Assembly (NCBI GenBank): GCA_900540865.1
Contig: UQHH01000011.1
Span: 1 to 59,585 of the forward strand
Direction: 5' to 3'
DNA: 59,585 nt
DNA from: an uncultured Oscillospiraceae bacterium
GTDB lineage: Bacteria; Bacillota; Clostridia; Oscillospirales; Acutalibacteraceae
The position numbers and the translations under genes were made by a program. The notes under the pieces were generated by a model that saw nothing but the letters and a program-made list of their open reading frames with translations, was not told the DNA's origin and ran no database searches. Positions within the stretch are counted from its first letter, which is position 1. Each line of letters starts with the position of its first letter. Positions 1 through 7,706 of this stretch are shown piece by piece.

Positions 1-51
1 AATCAGGGTAAGGGACATATATACAATCTATTTGCGGATGGAACACCGTGA
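1..51 (+). CDS. C-terminal end of a truncated upstream protein
   Basis: The first frame is open from the window edge and ends in TGA at 49-51, reading NQGKGHIYNLFADGTP at its end. The next gene starts at GTG 48, so the two overlap by four bases (GTGA), the usual arrangement for translational coupling. Too little is present to name the protein. That this is a real coding end is inferred from the overlap and from the open frame. Confidence 0.5.
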   Translation, partial: NQGKGHIYNLFADGTP

Positions 52-514
52 CCAGAAAAAAGCTTAAAAATGGGATTTTAACAGTTACCGCCATCCTGTT
101 GCTCGGGATTGCCGCCATTACGGTTGCCCGCGTTGTCGAGTATAATCAAATAAGCTATCAAAGAACCTTTCCGGAAAATCAAGGCGTCATCTCCAATATA
201 CCTATACCAAAAGGCTCAAGGCCGGTGGGACCATATGCGGTCAATGGTGAAAAGATTGAAACCTTTGTACGGAGGATGAGGTCAAGGCGTTTTATCAGGA
301 TTATTTTTGTACGTTGCCTAAGATAAGCCTCCATAATGCCACCGTTGGCTTGCAGGCGTATTATGACGAAGAGCAGCAGCTAATACTTTATGACAAAATA
401 TACTTACAAAAGAAGTGGGACGGACTGTATTTCTTTAAATTATACGACCCATACGTCAGCGGCTCTGGTAACAGTATTCTGGAACTGCCTAAGGTCAGCG
501 CACCGCAGGTATAA
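48..514 (+). pseudogene. Small membrane-anchored protein, frameshifted
   Basis: A GTG start at 48 opens a frame with a basic N-terminus and one hydrophobic segment (about residues 9-28), a signal anchor or uncleaved signal peptide. After the stretch NGEKIETF (about 265) the frame turns arginine-rich and loses protein-like character. The next frame then reads TEDEVKAFYQDYFCTLPKISL and continues to a stop at 514 through DNATVGLQAYYDEEQQ-like sequence. Joining the two gives one protein of about 155 residues, with a shift near 265-275. I do not recognise the family. The shift may be a real mutation or an assembly error. It is coupled to the upstream gene by a 4-bp overlap and followed by a terminator at 552. 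Confidence 0.55.
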
Positions 515-551
515 TAAATTGTTTTTGAGTCAGGAATCAACATATATAAAT

Positions 552-589
552 AAAAACCTCCTTTGTGCATGAAGCACAGGGGAGGTTTT
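552..589 (+). terminator. Intrinsic terminator after the small membrane protein gene
   Basis: AAAACCTCC...TGTGC pairs with GCACA...GGAGGTTTT around a short ATGAA loop. The stem is strong and ends in T residues. The A-rich left side could also let it work on the minus strand. Confidence 0.75.
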
Positions 590-611
590 AATGTACTTAT
601 CCCGAGGGCAT

Positions 612-645
612 AAAAAGAGGAGCCTTCCTGCTGGAAAGCCCCTCC
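612..645 (-). terminator. Intrinsic terminator for the secreted starch-binding protein
   Basis: On the minus strand GAGGGGCTTTCC pairs imperfectly with GGAAGGCTCCTC around AGCA and is followed directly by five T residues. It lies 80 bp past the stop of the gene at 726. Confidence 0.7.
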
Positions 646-725
646 CGTTACGATGTAATAGGTTAGGATAGTATGCTATCGATTTGTTTATTCCTTAACT
701 GGTTTTTACGGTGCGCTTATGCCGG

Positions 726-1442
726 TCAGCCCGGACCAGGCGTGTTGTACTTGACTTTGTAGATGTCGTTTCCGTACTGGTCCTGTCCGATGATTTCGCC
801 GGTAAGGCCAATGCTGTTGGAGGTTAGCGGTGTGGTGAGCGTTTCGGTCTGCTTGCCGTTGCCGCCGTTGTTGATAATCACATTGCTGATCATGGCTGTG
901 GGAATGTAAGCCGCCGTAGCTGTTCCGGAAGTCTTGTCCATCTTAATGCCGGGCCAGCTCTGCGGAATGTTGGCTCCCCAGAACGATACATAGCAGTCAT
1001 CCTCGCCCCAAAAGTCTGCCGGGGTGAAATAAATCTTGTTGTAATTACTCTGGTTGAGCCAGAAGCCGTTTACCTTGCTCTCTTTTGTGTTGTTGCCAAA
1101 GAATGTGTCGTATTTAGCAAGAAGATCGAGGTCAAAGGTCTGCGCGCCCGCGCCGTTGTTGAAAATGACCTTTGTGTAGGCCGCGGCTACGTCAACTTTA
1201 TAGCAGGAGCCGTTTGTCAGCGTCATGGGCTCACCAGGCCACGCGGCGTTGTACTCGCCGGCGGCATTCCAGGCATAGCAGTAAACGTCTGTCCAGCCGG
1301 TGTAATAATTGTCGTAATAGATGGAACGTGCTGCCGCCGGGGGTTCGTCCACAGCGCCGGCCATGGTAAATGCGCTTAAGCATAACAGAACCGCCATACA
1401 GATAGAGAGAAGAACCCTTGCTGTTTTTCTTGTTTTTTTCAT
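726..1442 (-). CDS. Secreted two-module starch-binding protein (CBM26-like), no catalytic domain
   Basis: The 238-residue protein has a clear signal peptide (KKTRKTAR, hydrophobic core, cleavage near AGA-VDE). It then carries two beta-rich modules. The first (about 40-120) holds IYYDNYYTGWTDVYCYAWN, an AWPGEPM turn and VIFNNGAGAQT. The second (about 130-215) holds KIYFTPADFWG, SWPGIKM and VIINNGGNGKQT. Aromatic strands, a WPG turn and a terminal NNG motif are the pattern of family 25/26 starch-binding modules. No enzyme domain, dockerin or sortase signal is visible, so it would act as a free extracellular glucan-binding protein. The related protease at 44919 has similar modules. It has its own promoter (1495-1523) and terminator. 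Family assignment is by motif only. Confidence 0.7.
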   Translation of the reverse strand: MKKTRKTARVLLSICMAVLLCLSAFTMAGAVDEPPAAARSIYYDNYYTGWTDVYCYAWNAAGEYNAAWPGEPMTLTNGSCYKVDVAAAYTKVIFNNGAGAQTFDLDLLAKYDTFFGNNTKESKVNGFWLNQSNYNKIYFTPADFWGEDDCYVSFWGANIPQSWPGIKMDKTSGTATAAYIPTAMISNVIINNGGNGKQTETLTTPLTSNSIGLTGEIIGQDQYGNDIYKVKYNTPGPG

Positions 1443-1494
1443 ACAGGGACCGTCCTTTCTTTAATGGAGAATAGCATACTATCTATTGGTTATT

Positions 1495-1523
1495 ATTATA
1501 CATAATTTTTATCATAAATTCAA
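1495..1523 (-). promoter_or_regulatory. Sigma-A type promoter for the starch-binding protein
   Basis: On the minus strand TTGAAT and TATAAT are separated by exactly 17 bases, about 50 bp upstream of the start codon. Confidence 0.65.
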
Positions 1524-1669
1524 CTAAAAATTGTTACAAATAATATATAAAGGAATTGTATATATTTCTTAATTTTATTTATCTTTCGACAAGAAACGAC
1601 TTTTCTTTGCTTTATATGAAATGAAAATGCCAATTGATTAATTATTCGGCTTGCGTTTTAGCTTTACCG

Positions 1670-3016
1670 TTATTCGAAGGGCATATAGGCCTTTTCACCG
1701 ACGCGCCCTGTTTCAGAGCATAGGGCTATATATTTCTGGACAAGCAGAATATCCTCTCCGGTGAAGCATCCGTCGCCGTTAACGTCACATAAAAGAAGCT
1801 CCGCAGAATTTAGGCTGATCAAGCCGGAAAGCGCATTGCTCATTTTTAAAACGTCGGCAATATCTATTATTCCGTCGTAATTAATGTCGCCGAACATTCC
1901 GGCTTCTCCTAAGTTGAGCACGCGAAAGTGCGGGGCACCGACGCCCGCTCTTGTATCGATTCTCAGCGTGACGTTGCCGCCGTTGGTGTCAATTGGAATG
2001 TCGGCGCTGCTGTCCGGGCTGTCGGTCAAAAACCACTGTCTGGTGCTATGGTTGTACGTTGCTTTCATGGTTGGATAAATTGCGTCGGATTCCGTTGTCC
2101 CGTAGATAAATCCACCGTTCTCATCCTCAATGCGCACGGTAAATGTCCCGGCATTTCCTTCTGTCCCGGGATACATCAGGTCGAGCTGGTAAACTCCGTT
2201 CCCCATATAGTTGATTTCTCTGCGGGAGCTGTAACCGTCCCAGGAGCCACGCAGGTACAATGCGCTGTTAAAGGGTTTGCCGAAGGGAATCCCCGCTTCA
2301 AGCCTTGCTACGTCCGCGTCCGTCAGGTAACGCGTATGAATCGTCTGCAGCGCCGGCTCCGGATAGGTCTGGCTTTCGTATTCACGCGCAATCCAATCGT
2401 AGGCGCTTGAAGCTACATCTTCCCCAAGCGCTGCTTTTATTTTGCCAACCGCCTCCTCCTTATTACTGAAATCAAAAATCAGTACATTTGGCAGGTTTGT
2501 TGCGAGTATGGCGGCGTCTACCTCGCTGTCGGTCACTTCATAGGTCTGTTTTCCTGTATCTTCTGCAATTTTAGCCTTGAAATAATTGCGCATAAACTGC
2601 CTGTACGCGCCGTCGAACAGAACAAGCTTTACCGTACCGTCAGCAAAACGGGCACGCATCAGGTTGTATTCATGTGCCGGATACATCTGCGAGTCCATCC
2701 GCGTCTCGGCATAAATTTGGTTATCGATTAATACCTTCTGGAACGCAATGCTTGTGGGGCCGCAGCTGCCATAGTAGAGCGTGAGGGCCTCGTCTGCCAT
2801 TTCTGCAAAGGAGCCGCCGCGCATTTCCTTGATTTTCTGCGCAATTTCCGGGTAGTTTCCATTATATAGTGATTCAATTACAGCTTCTAGCTCTGCAAGA
2901 TCTTGAAAAGACGCCTCGTTGTTTTCGTTCGCCTGCGCGGCAGTTACTGCTGGCAATGCAGCTGAGAGCAGCAGTATTGCCAGGATTGCCAACAAAATTT
3001 TTTTCGGTGTTTTCAT
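1670..3016 (-). CDS. Secreted dockerin protein with a Cys-His-Asp (transglutaminase/cysteine-peptidase-like) fold
   Basis: The 448 residues divide into four parts. There is a signal peptide (1-27). An alpha/beta region (about 35-240) has YGSCGPTS (Cys85), HEYNL (His115) and LFDGAYRQF (Asp135), the order and spacing of a transglutaminase-like or papain-like catalytic triad. A beta module (about 248-350) begins SALYLRGSWDGY and resembles X25/pullulanase-type carbohydrate modules. A type I dockerin (about 373-435) has two calcium loops, GDINYDGIIDIADVLKM and CDVNGDGCFTGEDILLVQK. It should be exported and docked on a cohesin scaffold. The reaction is not predictable: peptidase, transglutaminase and a non-catalytic scaffold remain possible. 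The gene appears monocistronic. Confidence 0.7.
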   Translation of the reverse strand: MKTPKKILLAILAILLLSAALPAVTAAQANENNEASFQDLAELEAVIESLYNGNYPEIAQKIKEMRGGSFAEMADEALTLYYGSCGPTSIAFQKVLIDNQIYAETRMDSQMYPAHEYNLMRARFADGTVKLVLFDGAYRQFMRNYFKAKIAEDTGKQTYEVTDSEVDAAILATNLPNVLIFDFSNKEEAVGKIKAALGEDVASSAYDWIAREYESQTYPEPALQTIHTRYLTDADVARLEAGIPFGKPFNSALYLRGSWDGYSSRREINYMGNGVYQLDLMYPGTEGNAGTFTVRIEDENGGFIYGTTESDAIYPTMKATYNHSTRQWFLTDSPDSSADIPIDTNGGNVTLRIDTRAGVGAPHFRVLNLGEAGMFGDINYDGIIDIADVLKMSNALSGLISLNSAELLLCDVNGDGCFTGEDILLVQKYIALCSETGRVGEKAYMPFE

Positions 3017-3278
3017 GGTTTTCTCTCCTTTTTTGTTTTAAAATGTTGGGAATAGTAATATTTAAAATATAAATATTAATTCAACAGAACAATACTACTT
3101 TTTACTGGATGTGTCAAATCCTATTCGCGGGTAAAAACAAAAATTTCTCTTTAGACCAGGCAATTTCCCGTTAAAATGCAGAGCAAAAGCTTTTATTCGG
3201 ACATGTCTGCATTTGCAGCCTGCAAAAAGCATATAAATGGGACAGAACCAGAAAAATGCAATATGGAAAGAAAGGACG

Positions 3279-3303
3279 GGGCATGCCGCTACGGCACAGG
3301 CCC
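3279..3303 (+). other. Two-part hairpin in the leader of the Ca2+ ATPase gene
   Basis: GGGC-AT-GCCG-CTA-CGGC-ACAG-GCCC folds into an inner 4-bp and an outer 4-bp stem 20 bp upstream of the start codon. Cation ATPase genes often carry metal-sensing leaders, but I could not match a yybP-ykoY or NiCo consensus, so only the structure is claimed. Confidence 0.35.
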
Positions 3304-3323
3304 AGTCATGAGGTGAAGAAAAA

Positions 3324-6005
3324 ATGGATTGGCATACAAAAACGGCGGCGGAAGCCTTGCAGGAACTCAATACAGACGCAAATAAGGGCTTAAGCTCAGC
3401 GCAGGCTCGCAAAAGGCTGGAGCAATACGGAAAGAACCAGCTGGAGGAAGGAAAGAAAAAAAGCCTTCCGCGCAAATTTTTGGAGCAGTTTTCCGACTTT
3501 ATGGTAATCGTCCTGCTGTTCGCGGCGGGCATTTCATTTTTTACAAGCCTTTGGAGCGGCGATGGGGACATGGTCGATCCAATTATTATTTTGTTGATTG
3601 TTATTGTAAACGCAATCATCGGGGTCGCACAGGAAAACAAGGCGGAGCGCGCTATCGACGCGCTGAAAAAGCTGTCTGCCCCAAACGCAAAGGTGCTGCG
3701 GCAGGGTATGCGTGTGACCGTTCCAACCGAGGAGCTCGTGCCGGGGGACGTTCTTTTTCTGGAGGCGGGAGACCTCGTGCCCGCCGACGCAAGGCTGATT
3801 GCCTGTACAAATTTAAAAGCGGAGGAATCCTCCCTGACAGGCGAATCCGTTCCGGTGGAAAAGGAGGACGGGCTGAAGCTTCCTGAAAAAGCGTCTATAG
3901 GCGACAGGCGCAATATGGTCTTTGCAATGAGTGTTATTACAAGCGGACACGCGACTGCTGTTGTTACTCAGACTGGGATGGATACGCAGGTCGGCCATAT
4001 TGCCCATATGATTAACAGCGAAGAAACGCCTCAGACGCCTTTGCAGGTCCGCCTTGCAAAGACCGGGCGTATCCTGGGCTACGGCGCGCTTGTGATATGC
4101 GGGATTATCTTTATAATGGGAATGCTCGAGCATGTGCCGGTACTCGACAGCTTTATGCTTTCGGTAAGCCTTGCGGTCGCGGCGATACCGGAAGGATTGC
4201 CCGCAATCGTAACGATTGTGCTGTCCATCGGCGTACAGCGCATGGCAAAAAGCAACGCGATTATACGCAGGCTGCCCGCGGTGGAAACGCTTGGCAGCGC
4301 TACGGTAATTTGCTCGGACAAAACAGGCACGCTTACGCAGAACCGTATGACGGTTACAAAAGTCTGTACGCCCGATGGGCCGCAGGCTATGAGCAGCGGG
4401 GAATCCACAGAGCTTCTTACCTTTTCCGCGCTGTGCAACAACGCGCGCATTGAGGGTACAGGCGGCAAATGGAAGGCGCTTGGCGAGCCTACAGAAAATG
4501 CCCTTGTGCTTGCAGGCGCCAAACAGGGACACCCAAAGGATGAACTTGACCGCCAATACCCGCGGGTAATGGAAATCCCGTTTGATTCCGCGCGCAAGCT
4601 GATGACGACTGTTCACCAGATGCCGGGCGGAGGGTACATACAGGTGACAAAGGGTGCGCCGGACGTATTGCTGAAACATTGCGTGCAGGTACGTATCCGC
4701 GGGCACCAAACAGCCATGACAAAGCAAAAGCGCGGCGCAATCAGCCGCATGAACGACGAAATGGCGGCAGACTCCCTGCGCGTAATCGCGGTGGCCTGCC
4801 GGGAGCTTTCGTCCGTTAAAGAAGCATCGGAAACCGGGCTTGCCTTCTGCGGGCTGATTGGTATGATAGACCCGCCGCGGCGCGAGGCAAAGAACGCGGT
4901 TTCGACCTGTAAGGACGCGGGAATCGTACCGGTTATGATTACGGGCGACCATATCATCACAGCAAACGCGATTGCAAAGGAGCTTGGAATCCTTACGCCG
5001 CAGACGGAATCTATGACGGGGCAGGAGCTTGACCGCTTGAGCGATACGGAGCTGGAAAAAAGGATAGCGGTCTGCCGTGTATTTGCACGCGTATCGCCCG
5101 CGCATAAGGTGCGTATTGTCAAGGCGTTCCAGGCACGTGGAGAGGTGGTGTCGATGACAGGCGACGGCGTAAACGATGCGCCCGCGCTCAAGGCGGCAGA
5201 CATTGGCTGCGCAATGGGGAAGAGCGGCACGGACGTTGCCAAGGGCGCGTCCGATATGATACTGACCGATGATAATTTCGCGACAATTGTGCGCGCCGTG
5301 TCGGAAGGGCGCGGCATTTATGAAAATATAAAGAAAGCCATTCATTTTCTGCTTTCCTGCAATATTGGCGAGATTCTGGTGATATTTGCAGCGTCCGTGA
5401 TGCATATCCCAACGCCGCTGCTGCCGATACAGCTTTTGTGGGTGAACCTTGTGACGGACGCGCTGCCCGCAATGGCGCTCGGCGTAGAAAAGGTCGACCC
5501 AGATATTATGAAGCGCAAACCTATTGCACAGAAGCAGAGCCTGTTTTCAGGCGGGCTTGGAATCGATATTGCTTTTGAAGGCATGATGATAGGCGCGCTG
5601 GCGCTGCTTTCTTTTGTGATAGGAAGAAGCTTTTTCGACACACCCGGCGCCGTGTCGGTCGGCCGGACGATGGCCTTTGCCGTTTTGAGTCTTTCAGAGC
5701 TCGTCCACGCGTTTAACATGCGAAGCGACGGTTCGGTTCTTCGCATCGGACTTTTCAGCAACCGGAAAATGGTTATGGCGTTTGCGGTGTGCGCGTTTTT
5801 GCAGGTGCTTGTTATCACCATCGCGCCGCTTGGGGCAATTTTTAAAACAGTGCCGCTTACCCTTATGCAGTGGGGGATTGTCGGGCTGCTTTCTATTGCC
5901 CCGCTCATTGTGATGGAGTGTGCTAAGGCAATTTCCAAGCCTTTCCGCCGCATAAAAAGAAGCAGGAAGGAAACGGGGAAAAAGCTTGTATTTCCGTCGA
6001 AATAA
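3324..6005 (+). CDS. P-type Ca2+-transporting ATPase (SERCA/PMR1-like)
   Basis: The 893-residue protein has the full P2A ATPase architecture. An N-terminal cation ATPase domain reads WHTKTAAEALQELNTD. The actuator domain has TGES. The M4 helix has PEGLPAIVTIVLSIGVQRM, the calcium-site signature. The phosphorylation site is DKTGTLTQNRMT, the hinge is MTGDGVNDAPALKAADIG, and the C-terminal membrane domain has WVNLVTDALPAMALG. It would pump Ca2+ (possibly Mn2+) out of the cytoplasm at ATP cost. The ATG at 3324 follows an AGGTGA ribosome site. A bidirectional terminator lies right after it. Substrate is assigned by family; a role in Mn2+ efflux cannot be excluded. Confidence 0.9.
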   Translation: MDWHTKTAAEALQELNTDANKGLSSAQARKRLEQYGKNQLEEGKKKSLPRKFLEQFSDFMVIVLLFAAGISFFTSLWSGDGDMVDPIIILLIVIVNAIIGVAQENKAERAIDALKKLSAPNAKVLRQGMRVTVPTEELVPGDVLFLEAGDLVPADARLIACTNLKAEESSLTGESVPVEKEDGLKLPEKASIGDRRNMVFAMSVITSGHATAVVTQTGMDTQVGHIAHMINSEETPQTPLQVRLAKTGRILGYGALVICGIIFIMGMLEHVPVLDSFMLSVSLAVAAIPEGLPAIVTIVLSIGVQRMAKSNAIIRRLPAVETLGSATVICSDKTGTLTQNRMTVTKVCTPDGPQAMSSGESTELLTFSALCNNARIEGTGGKWKALGEPTENALVLAGAKQGHPKDELDRQYPRVMEIPFDSARKLMTTVHQMPGGGYIQVTKGAPDVLLKHCVQVRIRGHQTAMTKQKRGAISRMNDEMAADSLRVIAVACRELSSVKEASETGLAFCGLIGMIDPPRREAKNAVSTCKDAGIVPVMITGDHIITANAIAKELGILTPQTESMTGQELDRLSDTELEKRIAVCRVFARVSPAHKVRIVKAFQARGEVVSMTGDGVNDAPALKAADIGCAMGKSGTDVAKGASDMILTDDNFATIVRAVSEGRGIYENIKKAIHFLLSCNIGEILVIFAASVMHIPTPLLPIQLLWVNLVTDALPAMALGVEKVDPDIMKRKPIAQKQSLFSGGLGIDIAFEGMMIGALALLSFVIGRSFFDTPGAVSVGRTMAFAVLSLSELVHAFNMRSDGSVLRIGLFSNRKMVMAFAVCAFLQVLVITIAPLGAIFKTVPLTLMQWGIVGLLSIAPLIVMECAKAISKPFRRIKRSRKETGKKLVFPSK

Positions 6006-6008
6006 AAA

Positions 6009-6038
6009 ATGGAGGGAAGCCTTTAAGGCTCCCTCCAT
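6009..6038. terminator. Bidirectional terminator after the Ca2+ ATPase gene
   Basis: ATGGAGGGAAGCC pairs with GGCTCCCTCCAT around TTTAA. The A run at the left makes a good T tail for the minus strand; the plus-strand tail is weaker. Confidence 0.75.
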
Positions 6039-6207
6039 ATTTGCGTAAACAGCTATATAGGCGTTATAGAGTGAAAAACGTTTCATAGGCATACCCCATG
6101 AAACAGGCAGCTTCTAAACCCGCAAGCAAAGCAGTAAAGTCTGTAACTGTGGGAATTGTACAGCTGGAAATTACAAAAAACAGTACGCCTTGTCCGGCCT
6201 GCTGTAA

Positions 6208-6624
6208 TTATCCTTTGCGGATTTCAATCAGGCGGAATATGTCCTCATACATACGTCCTTTATCTTCTAAATCAATCATTAACCATTTTTGTCCGTTGCC
6301 TTCTTTTGTTTGATTATAGATTTCCTGCAGCTCTGTTACGCAATCAGGCAACATTGCTTCAATAGCGTCCTTTTCTTTCGCTCCAATAACAATCATAACT
6401 GCAAAATATCCTTCTCTTGGATATATTGTGCATAAGGTTTTTCCTGATTTTCTAAACTTTATATTCCAGCCCATTTCCCAGCTGCAGGAGCTGTAATCTA
6501 TTTTTTCTGAGCATTGAAACCTCTCTTTAATCTGTATACAGAATTGCATAAAAACAGGATTCCCAATATATGCTCCAAATTCCTCTAATGAAGGACAAGA
6601 CGACCTGTCTAATAACCCCGTCAT
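6208..6624 (-). CDS. DUF3788 family protein
   Basis: The 138-residue protein runs from LLDRSSCPSLEEFGAYIG through WEMGWNIKFRKSGKTLCTIYPREGYF, a V-I-GAKE stretch and WLMIDLEDKGRMYEDIFRLIEIRK. This is the layout of DUF3788 proteins, small cytoplasmic proteins of unknown function common in Clostridia. The ATG at 6624 has AGTGAGG eight bases upstream. A further in-frame ATG at 6666 lacks a well-spaced ribosome site, so the shorter form is preferred. No operon partner. Confidence 0.7.
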   Translation of the reverse strand: MTGLLDRSSCPSLEEFGAYIGNPVFMQFCIQIKERFQCSEKIDYSSCSWEMGWNIKFRKSGKTLCTIYPREGYFAVMIVIGAKEKDAIEAMLPDCVTELQEIYNQTKEGNGQKWLMIDLEDKGRMYEDIFRLIEIRKG

Positions 6625-6666
6625 ATTCGATGCCTCACTTTCAATTACGATTTGTTGAATACACAT

Positions 6667-6923
6667 GCTCCGCCAAGGGCGAACAAATTACAAAACTGGA
6701 CTTTTTTATTCTAATATGACCGTGTGGAAATGTCAAACGACTCACGTGGCTTAACATGAGGTTACAGTATATCATTTTTTGTCTATCTTAAAAACTGTAC
6801 TCTCTGTTTTTTGAAAAACTGTACATTTCAATGTGGTCAGTGGTCTGCTAATATAATAGCAACGCTTGATTGTTGTACAACTTTCCCAGGCCTGTAAATT
6901 AATAAACAAGGAAGGAACTTCTT
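6667..6923. other. Intergenic region with a direct repeat and the likely promoter of the S-component gene
   Basis: The sequence AAAAACTGTAC occurs twice, at 6790-6800 and 6814-6824, 24 bp apart. A TATAAT lies at 6853-6858 and a GTTGTACAAC palindrome just downstream. These could form the control region of the transporter gene at 6924. No known riboswitch was recognised. Confidence 0.35.
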
Positions 6924-7499
6924 ATGAAGACAAATACGAATAAAACCTTGAGGCTGCTGGTTCTTGCCGCTATGTTTGCGGCCATGACGACGGCGCTTAC
7001 TTATTTTGTAAAGCTTCCCACGCCGGGCGGCGGATACATCCATCTTGGTGATTCAGTCATTTATCTTGCGGCCTGCTTTTTGCCCACTCCATATGCCATG
7101 CTGGCGGCCGGTATCGGCGGAGCGCTCTCCGACCTCTTCGGCGGATATTTTATGTACCTGCTCCCCACGTTTATCATAAAAGCGTTGATTGCGCTTCCGT
7201 TTACCTGCCGGAAGGATAGGGTTCTGACCGGGCGTAATGCGATGATGGTCGTTCCCTCGGGTTTAATTACTATCGCGGGCTATTACCTGACAAAGGTCAC
7301 GCTGCTTGCAATCGACAGGACAACCGCCGGAGACGGCTTTAACGGTGCGTTTTTAAGCCCTGTAGTCTGGGGCGGCGCGCTTGAGAATATTCCAGAAAAC
7401 GCAGTCCAGGCAGCCGGCAGCGCAGTCGTGTTTCTTGTAATTGCCTTTGCATTCGACCGGGCAAAGCTGAAAAACAGGCTTGCAGTACACGGCGCCTGA
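6924..7499 (+). CDS. ECF transporter S component, substrate unknown (TIGR04002-like)
   Basis: The 191-residue protein is almost all membrane helices (about six). It carries the S-component hallmarks: an N-terminal LAAMFAAMTTALTYF helix with small residues for docking on the ECF module, then GGGYIHLGDSVIYLAA and AAGIGGALSDLFGGYFMYLLPTFIIKAL. The HLGD plus GGALSDL pattern fits the riboflavin-type/DUF1393 group, and I recall it from the orphan TIGR04002 family. It would bind a vitamin-like small molecule and use the general EcfAA'T module, which is not in this window. GGAAGGA precedes the ATG. A terminator follows, so it is monocistronic. Confidence 0.7.
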   Translation: MKTNTNKTLRLLVLAAMFAAMTTALTYFVKLPTPGGGYIHLGDSVIYLAACFLPTPYAMLAAGIGGALSDLFGGYFMYLLPTFIIKALIALPFTCRKDRVLTGRNAMMVVPSGLITIAGYYLTKVTLLAIDRTTAGDGFNGAFLSPVVWGGALENIPENAVQAAGSAVVFLVIAFAFDRAKLKNRLAVHGA

Positions 7500-7554
7500 A
7501 AATCTTAGCAAAAAGACAAAAACCTATACGTTTTTATATAGACTTTTGATTGAT

Positions 7555-7591
7555 AAGGAGAATTTAACCGATTCTCCTTATTTTTCTTTTT
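7555..7591 (+). terminator. Intrinsic terminator after the S-component gene
   Basis: AAGGAGAAT pairs with ATTCTCCTT, followed by a long T-rich tail. Confidence 0.85.
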
Positions 7592-7706
7592 TCTAATATT
7601 TTTCGATTTTGTTTGTACTATCATAACTTTGTATGTGTAAAAAGTATGTAAAGCATAGGTAAAATTTATGTTACGGAACGGATGAAACCGAACCGGAGGA
7701 GTACAA

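Noticed and set aside
3200..3323. yybP-ykoY or NiCo riboswitch before the cation ATPase
   Set aside because: A hairpin is present but the conserved loop sequences of either class were not found.
3813..5405. 530-residue frame on the minus strand
   Set aside because: Antisense to the clear P-type ATPase gene; composition is His/Arg/Cys-rich as expected of a shadow.
6098..6313. 71-residue frame with paired Cys
   Set aside because: No ribosome site, and it runs antisense into the DUF3788 gene.
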